NCBI GenBank assembly: GCA_038380435.1
Contig: JAWZYU010000001.1
Span: 13,310,001-13,374,000 of the forward strand
DNA from: Ryuthela nishihirai
Lineage: Eukaryota; Arthropoda; Arachnida; Araneae; Heptathelidae
Direction: 5' to 3'
DNA: 64,000 bases
In this document: positions 1 to 10,879 of the stretch, one piece after another
Layout of the letters: each line of letters starts with the position of its first letter
How positions within the stretch are numbered: the stretch's first letter is position 1
Position numbers and translations under genes: made by a program
The notes under the pieces: generated by a model
What the model saw: the letters and a program-made list of their open reading frames with translations, nothing else
What the model was told of the DNA's origin: nothing
Database searches by the model: none

Positions 1-700
1 GTAAATCATCATCATTACATACAATGGGAGTAGAACTAACCACATTGTTTAGAACATGTGTGAAATTCTCAGCCTGCCTATAGCCATGACAGAATCCTCA
101 CCTTCAATAACCTTACTTTATTTATCCTTAAATCCCTGTATACCTGTCCATTTTCTCACAAAAACATTAACTATCTGGTACAGCTCTCTACTGTTACTCT
201 GTCTCGCTGTTTCCTCAGCTTTGTCAGTCATTCCATCAAACCAAAGATTTTTATCAGCTGTTAAACTGACCCTTTACACGTTTATTAAGATCTTTGTAAC
301 GTTTCTGTTATTACTAGTAGGTTAGTGATTAAGGATATTTCTGCCGTTTTTTCATTCCAAAATAAGCTCTAGTGCCATATCATTCAAATAATTTTGCATC
401 ATCTGCTCCTATTTACCCAAAAGAGTATTGTTGTTTCAAAAAAAGGCCTATTTAAAACGGTCCCATTCTTCCTCAATTTCAGCAATAAGCATATCATGCC
501 TATCATAATGACAAAGTAATCTATCATGGTAAGCTTTAGCTATGACTGGTTCTTTCAGAGCTTTAATGTTAAAAGTAATTTTTTTAACCTTAGCACAATA
601 TTTCTTAAGTTAAAGTTGCAAGAGTCGTTTAACAAAGTAATGCTCAGATCCAATTTCAGCTCCCCTACATGACCTTTTATTCCTAATGGAACTTGGCCAT
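1..700 (-). pseudogene. RTE-like LINE fragment, endonuclease end and linker before RT
   Basis: Read on the minus strand, about 600 down to 60 gives a broken but recognisable LINE frame. It includes a segment ending in AEIEEEWDRF (end of the endonuclease part), then a linker with RQSNSRELYQIVN and KWTGIQGFKDK, typical of the stretch between endonuclease and reverse transcriptase. Stops and frameshifts interrupt it, so it is dead. The plus-strand 89-codon frame over the same bases is a shadow. It lies back to back with a plus-strand LINE 3' fragment starting near 735. The family call (RTE-like) comes from similarity of the downstream parts seen at 18.2 and 62.7 kb. Confidence 0.55.
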
Positions 701-734
701 TCACTAATAGCAAATGGCCAGCTGTGTAACAGAT

Positions 735-1262
735 ATTGGTGATGGCGCTGTGTAAAAGATATTGGTGATGTGCGGCATGAGATTAACGGACGAATAGGAA
801 TGATGCTGGAACTATTAAGAATCTACAGAGAGTGTGGTGAAATAGGCGTATACACCTAAAGACTAAAATTAGACTGTATAATAGTTTGGTTCTTTTTAGA
901 ATTAGTTACAGTAGTGAAACGTGGAGTCTTTGTAAGCAAAATAACAGAAAACTTAATGCTTTTAATTCTAGATGCTAATGCAGTATCTTGTGCATTAAGA
1001 AGTTCAACTTTGTAAGTAATGATGAGGTTAGGCAAAGGAGTCAGCAACCTCCTTTGAGCAGCATATCGTACAGTGAAAGACTCTGTTTGTTTGGCCATAT
1101 TACCCACATATAGATTAGTATAGGATTATGAACAGTGCGCCTAAAGACCTCAAAAAAGAGGGGAAGACCTAGAATGCAGTTGGCAGACAATGTCAAACAG
1201 GTCTGGTTGGACCTCCATAGCCCATGGCTGCTTGATAATGAAGTGTGTCGTTGCGTCGTCGT
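735..1262 (+). pseudogene. RTE-like LINE 3' end fragment
   Basis: Plus-strand copy of the same 3' region seen at 18245-18925 and 62702-63300. It contains the segments for the VRHEI, GVFVSKITENL-type and RWFGH-type blocks of the protein C-terminus, followed by the shared CATGGGCTAC-like end and a trinucleotide (GTC/GTT/ATG-type) tail around 1240-1275. Short 3' simple repeats are typical of RTE elements. Multiple stops show it is inactive. Confidence 0.6.
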
Positions 1263-1433
1263 TGTCGTCGTCATAATGATAGCTCAAAAACAAATTTTCT
1301 GAATGATGGAAGATTCCCCCCCTCCTTTTGCTACTAGGATATAACTCATAGTTATATACATATATAATACTAAGTCTTTTTGTTCTGGGAATACGCAGGT
1401 ATACCTGGAACCCTCACTATTTTCTTCCGGTGT

Positions 1434-1548
1434 CCGGAATTTTGTTCGGCGGAAATTTGTTTGACGGGAATTAGTTCGAAACGGAACTGTGTTCCAAATC
1501 AAAAATTTTTTTGAAACGGAAATCTGTTTGAAACAGAATCAAAGTTAT
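1434..1548. repeat. degenerate ~17-bp minisatellite, about 7 units
   Basis: A run of related units with a core like CGAAACGGAAATTTGTTT repeats about every 16-18 bases with substitutions. Homopolymer G follows at about 1792-1805. Nothing else is recognisable in 1550-1985, which is AT-rich. Confidence 0.5.
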
Positions 1549-1988
1549 TTAGAAAAAATTTTAGGATGATCGTATCTTTCCAGTGCGCAAGATTTTAATG
1601 TGTATCAATGGGAAGTTCGATGGGGGTGTGATAGTTTTTGCTCTCCTTTAATTATGTGCATTATTTTCTGTTGTTTTTAATGGTACATTTGATTTCGTGT
1701 GAAAATGATGATAGCCATGTTGATATAGCTCGTAGTCATGGAGGCTAAATCACGAAATGCAATGCAATAAGAGACTTTTCTGGAATGATGTGGGGGGGGG
1801 GGGGGAGGGCGGTCTGCTCTCCACACTTGTAGTTTTTCTCTTTGAAACAGTAATACCAAAAGTGTTGGATCTAGGTGACGGCAATTTGGAGGCGCATGGT
1901 TCCCTCTTTCAGAATTAATCTGGAAATTAGTCAAAATATTAATGATAAATATTAACATATATATTATATGAAATATAATATATATATA

Positions 1989-2190
1989 GCCGACCCATGG
2001 CTGAGTGGTTAGCGCGCTTGGCTACTGATCTAAAGGACCTGGATTCGATCCCGGGTAAGGCATGGATGTTTCTGTTGTCTTTCTGCTGAGATCCCGCCAT
2101 CCTCACAAACCTTCTTACTTTGGCATATAAACTGACAGGTTCCTGTCAGACCTCTGTGGAAAGCAGCTGCTTGAAGGGATATTTATTTTT
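1989..2190 (+). mobile_element. SINE-A (tRNA-derived SINE), full-length copy
   Basis: The head has a tRNA-like internal promoter: A box around TGGCTGAGTGGTTAGC and B box GGATTCGATCCC. The body contains GGCATGGATGTTTCTG, a block with ACTGACAGG and CCTGTCAGACC, then AAGCAGCTGCTTGA and an ATTTATTT-type tail. The same sequence recurs at 4448, 14064, 28629, 28883 and, in part, 21490 and 60955. Confidence 0.85.
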
Positions 2191-2454
2191 CATATTCTTT
2201 CATTATATATTATATAAATATATATTTTGTAAAAAAAGTTTTGAAAGAGCACTAAAATAGAAGGAAAAATACATACTGGGACTGCGTTAGAGTTCGTTCT
2301 CGTTCTTTCTTGTTCGATCCGATCGCTTGGCTCTCTGCTAAAACCCAAAGTATTTAATCAGGTATTCACTAGATCTAGGCCATTAAGAAAAGGCATACTC
2401 TGAGTAATCTCTGAGGTCAATCTGTTTTAAGTTAGAGTCTCACGGTCATAACAT

Positions 2455-2970
2455 GGCCACCTCATGTTATGTCAATGAGACGCTAACTTCGAATCTCTAT
2501 AACTTCTAAAATAAGTTTTCTCAGAAAATGTGGAGGAGGATAATTTAAAGATCTGAATCAAATTATCTAAATCTCGATTGCCAATCATATTCTTAGAGCA
2601 ATTTATGCAAATAAGGAAGTTTAAACCTTTCAGCGCAGCAATCTCTTCTGAAATTTTCTAAAAAAACAACCAAATATTGAAGGAATTATTTGCACACACT
2701 TTTGCAATATGCAATTATAAAGGAACTGGTTTGAAATAATGCTTCCTATTTTAGTTCCAGTTAACTTCAAATGTCTATCACCACTATTGTTATAGGTTCA
2801 AAACTTTCATAACGCTTCAAATACTGATAGAATATTGTTTAAAAATCGATATTTCGATTAAAAAATGATTTAGGTCTTTATTTTTTTACCTTAGTCACGT
2901 TCCACGTAAAACGTTTAATTTAAAAGCTATAGGACTTGGAAATTAGCGTTCCATTGACATAATATGTAGT
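2455..2970. mobile_element. long-inverted-repeat element (MITE or foldback type)
   Basis: The left end (ATGTTATGTCAATGAGACGC, then CTATAACTTCTAAAATAAG) is matched in reverse orientation at 2900-2970 (reverse complement TTATGTCAATGGAACGC, then CCTATAGCTTTTAAA). The similarity continues inward over roughly 200 bases on each side with many mismatches. Related half-copies occur near 9700, 10880, 19820, 20440 and 27190. No coding capacity. The family is not recognised. Confidence 0.5.
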
Positions 2971-3444
2971 AGGGTTGTCAGGTTTCCATTTAAGAGACCC
3001 GTTTTGAAATATGCCAAAGAGTCCACAGTAGTGCAAGCAATGTGACTTCAGCAAATTAGCAGGGGGAGAAGAAGAAAGGGAGCGAGGGTGTAACAGCAGT
3101 CGGAGGAGGAATAAAACTTAGGGATGGTTCTCCATCTTGCAGAGTGATGCCAAGCGGGTCGAGTTCTTGAAGGTTACGAGCTCGTCTCCGGCAAACACCA
3201 GGAGAGAAACAATGTGGCTTTAAGAAGATGCAAAAACTTTTTTTGTAACACTAACAGAATTGAAGATTCTTCGAAGAATTTCACTTCTTCGAGAACTGAG
3301 AGAATAAAGAGGATTTATTCATGTTACATTTGATATAAAAGTGATTTAAAAGTAAAATAAAAAGACACCGCGAAAAACTTCGTAGAATCGGAGTACACAA
3401 CAACACGACTGAAACAGTAGATAAAGGAAAAAATCTAGAGCAGT

Positions 3445-3630
3445 ATAGTAGAAATAAAAATGTAGAGATCTGTGGAATTGAGCAAGAAAAAGGGAAAAGA
3501 GAAGAGGATCTTATGGGACTAATGGAGAAGCTGGCAAAAAAAGTTAAAAATTGAATCGTTGCCGAGAGACAGAATTGATGTGTTGCATAGAATACGATCC
3601 CCCAAAAAAACAGAGACTTGCCTATCTACA
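3445..3630 (+). pseudogene. LINE ORF1-like fragment
   Basis: Two adjacent frames, offset by a frameshift near 3550, give VEICGIEQEKGKREEDL...LMEKLAKKVK and then IESLPRDRIDVLHRIRSPKK. The pattern 'n-V-E-I-x-G-I ... D-I-x-x-x-H-R' is the one found in ORF1-type proteins of non-LTR retrotransposons. Stops and the frameshift make it a relic. The moderately GC-rich stretch 3060-3240 just before it may be its 5' part, but I cannot show that. I see no recognisable feature in 3640-4060. Confidence 0.45.
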
Positions 3631-4447
3631 TAAATGAAAATTTAATTTAATTATCATATGTATCAGTGACCCGTCGTCCTTCATTTTTCTACGGCGTTTC
3701 ATAATCGATGAATGGTGTGTCTCCCATAGTGCTCAAATATCGAAGAACTGATGGGGAAGTATGCCAACCGCCATAGCATAATCTTCTGCGAGAACCCTAT
3801 CTAGCATCCGAAACAGTAGCACACAAGAATCCAATCAGACTCACCGTAACTTGAAGGGCAGAGGAGCCTCTTTCACGGATTGTTTCCGAAACCCGAACTC
3901 AGTTATGACCAATGGAGCACCGGATACTGAAACAAAAGATCGAATCATCTTTCCGTACCATTCTTTCTTGCTACTGTTAAGTAGGAGGACTAAAGTACTG
4001 GGATAATTCTACGATCTAAAATGGAATAGGATGAAATAAACACAGGTAAACCAAATAATTTATAAATATACTCGTAACTAGTCTAGAATATTGTGTGTAT
4101 ATTTAATTAAAAAAATTTTCGACGTTTCTTAAGCTATATATGAAATCACTTTTACCTAGATACTAGCCAATCAGATCAAGATCTCCACTACTGAAAGATA
4201 TTAATTTTTCTACCTACAGAAAAAAATTTCCTTGTCACTGGAACGCAGTGTCTTATCTGCCTTCTTACAAACTGCATCCTGAAGTAGTTGGCAATGTATG
4301 TTATGAGTATGCTAATTCAATTACTAAATAAATCTCTCGAAGTTTCTTCAGTTGAAAGGTATTAATGCTGTACGATGTTAAGAGTGATTCCATACCTTTT
4401 AACTGAAGAAACATCAAGAAATTAATTAAGTAAGTGAATTACTCTAC

Positions 4448-4659
4448 GGCCGTCCCGTGGCAGAGTGGTTAGCACGCTTGGCTACTGATCTACGGGACCT
4501 GGGTTCGAGCCCCGGATAAGGCATGGACGTTTGTGTTGTTTTTCTGCTGAGGTCCTGCCATCCTCTCAGATCTTCTACTTTGGCATATAAACTGACAGGC
4601 TCCTGTCAGACCTCTGTGGCAAGCAGCTGCTTGAGGGGGTATTTATTTATTTATTTATT
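4448..4659 (+). mobile_element. SINE-A, full-length with 10-bp target-site duplication
   Basis: tRNA-like head with A and B boxes, SINE-A body and an (ATTT)n tail. The duplication ATTACTCTAC is found at 4438-4447 and again at 4660-4669. This sets both borders and shows retrotransposition into the right arm of the inverted-repeat element. Confidence 0.9.
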
Positions 4660-4786
4660 ATTACTCTACTCCTAACTTACATTGTCATCTACTTCAGGAT
4701 GCTTTTTGTAAACAAAGAAGACGTTACCTTCAAGTGACACGGTAATTGTGTACTGCACATAGAATAGTTCAAACCATTGATTAAAC

Positions 4787-4984
4787 TAGGAGTTCTCAAC
4801 GTAGGGTACGGAGTAAAATGTTTCGGGGTACGCCGTGGGAGCTCAAAAGTTGCTAGATCTAGTAGCAAAAAAAAATAAACAATGTTATACTATAACTATA
4901 GTTTTATCTATCTATACAAGGGGTACGCCAGTTACATACACATTTCCAAAGGGTACGTGAAGCATAAAAGGTTGAGAACCACTT
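4787..4984 (-). mobile_element. hAT-like MITE (128-bp-array family), single copy
   Basis: Ends are TAGGAGTTCTCAAC and GTTGAGAACCACTT, imperfect inverted repeats close to the CAGTGGTTCTCAAC termini of hAT (Charlie-type) elements. Flanks GATTAAAC and AATTAGAC are an 8-bp duplication with two differences. No coding capacity. Same family as 8544, 52612, 53676 and the 34-38 kb array. Confidence 0.8.
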
Positions 4985-5162
4985 AATTAGACCATTGATT
5001 AGAAGAGATCTTCATCGGCAGGCAGTAGCTCAAGACAATTTTCCTTTAAATTCGATATCGATATTGAAAATAGTTTCATACCTTTCAATTGTGTTTATAC
5101 TGTATATATATAATGGTATTGTACCCTATATCAGCTTGTGAATAATCCTAGTCAGAGGTCAA

Positions 5163-5302
5163 ATACCATCTGTCTCCTAGCAACTGTCCAGTGGGTCTCC
5201 TTCACTCAAACATCTCTGAGCTTCTGGGATCCTTGTCACCTGACCATTTTAGTCCATTGTGTGCAAAAGGCGTTGTTTGCTCACAGGCAAAGCAACCTAA
5301 CT
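5163..5302 (+). mobile_element. SINE-B, 3' fragment
   Basis: Contains the SINE-B 3' blocks: CATCTGTCTCC, CAGTGGGTCTCC, TCTGAGC, GATCCTTGTCACCTG and GTGTGCAAAA. The tRNA-like head is missing. Confidence 0.7.
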
Positions 5303-5379
5303 CATGTTTATAAATTTAATAATATTACTCATGTTTATAATAATAAAAACTCTGTTCAGATTGACTTGACTACTGCGTG

Positions 5380-6500
5380 ACTACACCCTTTAGGAAAGAG
5401 AAGAAACGTACGTCCACTTAGATATATATGAAGGAAAAGAAGGTGCATCTGGGTGATCGTTTTCAAGCTTTCGGTGACCATTCTCATGATCTAATCTAAT
5501 GCCATGTCTGTAGAAGCCACATTTATAAAGCTAATTTGATCAATTACATATTTTGAATATAAAAAAAGTGTAAGTGCACACAAGAAAACAGTATAAAATA
5601 TCAATTTCTCCACATGGAACAAATGTAATGCCCCCTACATCAGCTTGTGCATAACGTCCGATTTATTGGATTCTACATTAGCGGATTTACTTAACGTTAT
5701 TCGTGTCTTTAACCGAAGTTCAAGTTATCGACTGATACCTAAAGAAGGCTAATAAAGGAAGCTAAACTTCAGAATGATGTCGAAAGGTACTAGCATTTAA
5801 AGCATAAAGCTCTGACACATTACACTACGCCACGAGGAATATGATAAAATCAGAGCGAAAATTAGTTATTGCTTAACCTGTCAAGAGCCTTAACGGAGAG
5901 ACAATAGTTGTCGCTTGACCTTGAAAGAGTTAAATCCATTAAACTCCTTGGATTAGACGTATCAACGCCTTTTATTTCACTTTTCCCTTTTTGGGATCAG
6001 TCAGAAAGTAGGGGATATAAAATTGATGGTACTCTGAATCAGAAGTTTACATTTTAGAACACGTAACGTACCCAAAAACTTCCAAGGGTTTAACTCTAAT
6101 GGAGAGGACACTTATGTGCTTCAATCTCTGATTTTCGGAGCCACTTAGTAGTAGATATACGCTATTTAAGACCTCAAAAGGGTAACCTCCTTCTAAAAAA
6201 TACCACTGTTTGAATTGAAACTCGTCGCGCTCAACATTGATTTATGAATTTCCCTTTTTTGAGAGGACAGATCATTTTCTACTGGAAAAGAGAAAGGTGC
6301 AGCGACAAACTTTTACATTGCTTCAAGTATGATTAAAGTAAACTGATGGTAAAAAGTCCTGAATATCGGTGTGTTTGCATATTTCTCTTGTTCATATTGA
6401 TTTATATCTAAGGAATTATTAAATTTGCATAACTTTTATTATTCATTTCAGTATTATTTTTATGCTGATCCCAAACTGATTTTAATTTTCTGCTATCTAA
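5380..6500. other. no gene seen
   Basis: AT-rich sequence without convincing coding or RNA signal. One block near 5110-5145 (CAGCTTGTG after a TATA-rich run) is partly repeated at 5635-5660, which suggests remains of an unidentified repeat. Confidence 0.4.
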
Positions 6501-7700
6501 AAGAGCGGTTACCAACAATTTCGGTGCTACGGACCCATTATGAAATCTCGTTCTTTCTGCAGCCCTTCTATGAAGTCTAATTCTTCTTGCAGACCCTCTT
6601 TACATCATTGTCTGATAAAATTTAACTAAAATAAAGATTCTCGCAGCAAGAACCCCCTAAAAGTCCCAATAATGGTTTATATCTCTAGTTCTTTATCTCT
6701 CTTAATTGATTATTTTGTAATTTGAATCTAAATATTTGAATGGAGAAATTCGATGTTCAAGAAATTCTTATGATATCAACACTCAAATGCATTTTGTGAT
6801 CATCATGGGATAGCCAACGTTGCCACGCCGTAATGACATAATTCCAGCAAAAAACAATGAAATTTAATGAGATTATATAACGTTTCTAGGCCACCTTTTG
6901 GGGGAGGACTTAACTTTATGGTATCGAAAACATTACAGTGCGCTAAGTTATAATGAGATGAACTGTAAACAAAATTTGGTGGTTCTAGCTCTTACAGTTT
7001 AGGAGTTTTCGAACAAATCGACAGGAAGGAAAACTTTCTAAAATATATAACTGATAACAATTCGATGTAGCACCCCGATTATTTGAAGACTATTGGACTG
7101 ATTGAAAGAAATAAAAAATTATTCAAATGGAAAAAAATTTGATAATTTAATCCTCAACTTCCAACTTAACTACACTTGTATTTCATGCAAATGCATTTCT
7201 TTTATTCTTTATTACTCTTATATGCTCCTATATATATATATGATGTATATATTATATAGATCTGCAAATTTTACCATTACGGAAAATTTATGCTCCTATC
7301 TAAAAAACGTATTACAGAAAAAGTGACATTAAAATAGTAATGCAAAATCCAGAACAAGTGCATATATTAATTTTATTATACTACTTCTGAGGAAAACATT
7401 ACGCAAAAACGTTATATATGTTTGGCGCTGAAAATATTCAACAGTTTACCAGAAATCACAAAAGTTGAAATAAATTTTAATATGTTTTCACGAAAACTAA
7501 AAAACTAGATTTATGATTTTGAGGATATGGAAAACGTTCTTTAAAATTAGAGGGACTTCTCCTATATTTCTGATTATTATTAAAAAAAAGCGGTTACCAA
7601 CAATTTCGGTGTAACCGAAATTAATTAGTATTTTTAATTAGTACGAAATTAATTAGTATTAAATTAATAGTAATTTAGAAAAATTAATTTTTCTCCTATA
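6500..7700. repeat. unidentified dispersed repeat pieces in AT-rich DNA
   Basis: The 20-mer GCGGTTACCAACAATTTCGG occurs at about 6505 and again at about 7590 in the same orientation, followed by different sequence. The start resembles the terminal sequence of a hAT-like element, but I find no matching inverted end. The rest is AT-rich with no supportable gene. Confidence 0.3.
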
Positions 7701-7947
7701 TTTCTGATTTTTTAATATTTTTCTACTCTCTCTTTATCTCTCTTTAAGATGTTAAACTTTTGAATGAAATAATCGTTGGAATTAGAGTTATTTCATTAAA
7801 TCGGGTTTTCTATGTTATTGATGTAAGCATGATAGAAAGTATTACTGTATTAATTAAATATATTAAACATGTTGCTTTTAATGTTCATTTATGTGTTTTT
7901 TTTAACCTGCTAACTCACGTGCGAGTCTTTGAACTTTTGTGGTGTTG

Positions 7948-8333
7948 AGGGGCGGGGGTGGCTCAGTCGGTAGCGCGCCAGGCTCGTAATCTGTAGTTCC
8001 CAGGTTCGAGTCCCAGCTGGGTCAGCGTTGAGATTTATCTCCACAAAATTCCCTGTCCTGCCCACAGTCAGTAGGGGACACCGATGGGCTTGGAAAGGCC
8101 GCCGTCCGTCGGATGGGACGTTAAGCCGTGGCTTCGTGTGCGGGAGAGCCATACCCTGTGCACGTTAAAGAACACGCTGGATGGCCTTGACGGGAAGCGA
8201 CCATCTGTCTCCCAACAGCTGTTCCAGTGGATCTCCTCCCCCAACCTTCTCTGAGCCTTCGGAGTCCTTGTGACCTGGCCATTTAGCCCATGGTGTGCAA
8301 AAAAATGCGCTCAGAGGTAAAACAACCCAACCC
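7948..8333 (+). mobile_element. SINE-B (tRNA-derived SINE), full-length with 16-bp TSD
   Basis: The head has A box GGTGGCTCAGTCGGTAGCGC and B box GGTTCGAGTCCC, with CTCGTAATCTG in the anticodon-arm position. This is close to elongator tRNA-Met (CTCATAATCTG) with CGT in place of CAT. The body is about 300 bases and ends in a CCCAA-rich tail. The flanking duplication AACTTTTGTGGTGTTG is at 7932-7947 and 8334-8349. Minus-strand frames of 80 and 102 codons over this element are repeat translations and recur in other copies. Confidence 0.92.
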
Positions 8334-8543
8334 AACTTTTGTGGTGTTGTGAATTTCCAAAATATCTTGTAAACTGTTATATCACAAATATATGAATGGA
8401 AATAAAGGCTTCTACTACTACTATAGGCCAGTGATTCTGAACCGATGTGTGTGTTCAGAGTCTCATGTATCATGGTAAATAGACAATTTCAGAAATGCGT
8501 CTCCAAGAGAAAAAGGTTGAAAATACTGATATAGACTGTAGGG

Positions 8544-8745
8544 CAGTGGTTCTCAACTTTTTATGCTTCACGTACTCCCTGGAAATGTGTATGTAGCTGA
8601 CGAACCACTTATATAGATAGATAAAACTATAGTTATAGTATAATAATGCGAACTTAGCGACTTTGTTACTAGATCTTATCGACTTTTGAGCTCTCACGGC
8701 GTACCCCAAAAGATTTTACCGCGTATCCCACGTTGAGAACCCCTG
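8544..8745 (+). mobile_element. hAT-like MITE with perfect 8-bp TSD
   Basis: Begins CAGTGGTTCTCAAC and ends TTGAGAACCCCTG. Flanked by CTGTAGGG at 8536-8543 and 8746-8753, an exact 8-bp duplication as expected for hAT transposases. The element is 202 bp and non-coding, so it must have been moved in trans. Confidence 0.9.
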
Positions 8746-8754
8746 CTGTAGGGA

Positions 8755-9690
8755 ATAATAACGAATGTAATAAACATGAATTTCTATCATCTTTATAGTT
8801 ATCCAAACAAATCAATTTTTCAAAATTGCATATGCTCACTTAATTCAAACAGTCGGTGCCTCACAATAATCCGAAATTATCCGTTTGAGTGAAATATGGA
8901 ATTATATTGCATATTTCACTCAAATTGCATGTGTATTTTTTTTTTCATATTCCTAAATTCAAAATAAGGTGATTCTTTACATCTGAGAATTCCAGTCACT
9001 AGAGCTAATGCAACTGTTTCACAGAAAACATTCTCAACGCTTGTTTTATTTTGTCTTGCATGCGAATAAATAACGAAACTATCAAAATCAAATTCTAAAG
9101 GTACTTACTCCCCATATACACACTAAATCCGGCCCTGCACATCTACAATGAAAAAATTCAACACGATATCAATTATAAATACATTTAGGTAACAATTTAG
9201 GATTTACATAAAACCTGAAACATTGCAAAGCCATTTGATCGTATAGGTAATATTAATCAAATGGATGCTATCTGTAGATAATTGAAGAAATGAATTCCTT
9301 GGCAGTTTACAGATAAAGTTACGCTTACGTTTTCTAGAAATCGTATTATCCACTTCTCACATACTATATAATCGCTTGGAAATTCGTGAAAACTTACACC
9401 TCACCTTCTGTTCTTGTATTTTTATTTTTATGGTTAGATTTCCACAAAAGTACACAACAAAAGCCCATTTTTAAAGATGAAAAATATTTCACTTATAAAG
9501 CGAAAAACAAAAAAATAAAATGGCTATCTTCGTTAAAACCGAGTCGGTTACTGCTTAGGGGTGAGGGAGACTGTCAGTGCCCCAGCGGATAACATAAAAT
9601 ATGGACGGACATAGAGTTTTGCGAGTTGGGCAGGTCATATATAAAGTATGTAGGAGAGGAGAGGATCTCGAACCTGCCCTAGCAAAATAT
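8755..9690. other. no gene seen
   Basis: AT-rich. Short frames only, none with a recognisable domain. The stretch 9540-9600 is slightly more GC-rich but has no supported function. Confidence 0.4.
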
Positions 9691-9699
9691 TAAAGAATT

Positions 9700-10325
9700 G
9701 CAGTGTTACCTTAATGGGAATCTAATTTCAACTTCGTAGCTTTAAACTTCTAAAATATGCATTTAATGGAGAAATGTGACTGAAAATAAATTAAATAATC
9801 ATAATTCACACATTTGAATTCTCAATTTTCAATAATATTCTCATAATAATTAAAGAGTTATTGAAGGTAGAATATTTAAGAGTGAATTATTTTGTTTTAT
9901 AAACATCATTCCCAACTGTCTAATATTGAAAAAAATCATTATTCAAATAATTAGTTGAAAAAAAAAATGATTGTCCTGAGTGGGATTCGAATCCACATCA
10001 CCCAGAAGCATGCCGGGCGCCATAATCGACCTGGTGGTCTTTCGGTTATGATGACCGGCATGCATCTTGGAGAGTGGGTTCGAACCCCAACTCAGAAAAG
10101 CCAATTTTTTTTTCAAATAATTATTTCAAGTGTTTCTTGTCTACAAGATATTTTCCTGTAATAGTTCATTACTTAATCATTACTGAAGCTTCTAAAATAA
10201 TTATTTGTTTTATTAAATGTTTTGGAACAATAATTATTTAAGTTTGAATTACTTTCTGGGGTAAATTCTTATGACGCATTACTATTATGAAATATTCCAA
10301 CTCCCACTGACATAAAATGAAAATT
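9700..10325. mobile_element. long-inverted-repeat element related to 2455-2970
   Basis: The left part (AGCTTTAAACTTCTAAAATA, then TTTCAATAATATTCTCATAA) matches the arm motif of the family at 2455 and 10880. The right part in reverse complement (ATTTTATGTCAGTGG) resembles its end. The centre holds the tRNA-like foldback listed separately. Borders are approximate. Confidence 0.4.
9944..10127. repeat. foldback with a tRNA-like B box on each arm
   Basis: Arms 9944-10016 and 10055-10127 are inverted copies at roughly three-quarters identity, with a 38-base loop. Each arm carries a B-box-like block: GGGATTCGAATCC on the left and GGGTTCGAACCCC on the right. The inner ends GCATGCCGG and CCGGCATGC pair exactly. 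A plus-strand frame of 68 codons crosses it but is only a by-product. Confidence 0.65.
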
Positions 10326-10739
10326 CTCTAATATTTGGAAAAATACATAAATATAAAAAAAAAATAAAAAGTCTTTCTTCCTATATGGGTCTAAAACGAA
10401 AAAAAATAAAAGTAAACATATTGTCAATAATGAAATTTCTTGCTCAGTTACTATTAACTTGAAAGGAAGGCCACGAATTGTACTTTGCTATGGACGAGAA
10501 ATATCTCTTTGTGGCGTCCTATCTTTTTTTGAATTTAATATGATCTGCGCAAGTGATTTCATCATTCGCAATATGTTTTTCTTCCATTTTTTTACATTTT
10601 AGAGCGCATTTAAGAAGGCAGGCTTTTTAACTTTATAATGTAATTTTATTTTTATTTTTTAGGGCACACAGAAGAAGACAGGATTATTTTCAATCACATT
10701 TTTAATTTTTACTGTCTAACTTTTAACAATAACTTTGCA

Positions 10740-10862
10740 GGTAACCTTGTCATTTAAAACAGCAACCGTGCCCCTGCTTTGGAGGTGGAAACATTACATT
10801 GAGCGATCACTGAATTATGTCCACCTCACATAAGCCCTGATCTAGAAAAAATCTGAAGGGAA
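10740..10862 (+). repeat. dispersed repeat, 'GGAGG...CATTACATTGAG...GATCTAGAAAAA' family
   Basis: A similar order of blocks (CTCTAAAGCGGAGG-like, then TACTGCAATG-like, then CTAGATCAG-like) is seen at 30380-30450, 32690-32880 and 32880-33060. Family unknown, non-coding. Confidence 0.4.
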
Positions 10863-10879
10863 ACTCAATTGAACAGGAA

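Larger units (their letters stand above)
4165..5090. mobile_element. long inverted-repeat element split by two later insertions
   Basis: Blocks on the left (GCATCCTGAAGTAG near 4274, GTTTCTTCAGTTGAAAGGTA near 4344) recur in reverse order and orientation on the right (CTTTTAACTGAAGAAAC near 4396, CTACTTCAGGATGC near 4690). The right arm is interrupted by SINE-A (4448-4659) and a hAT-like MITE (4787-4984). With both removed it reads as one foldback element with its centre near 4370. Confidence 0.55.

Noticed and set aside
7948..8030. tRNA-Met gene
   Set aside because: Head of SINE-B: no proper acceptor stem closure, continues into the SINE body and recurs many times.
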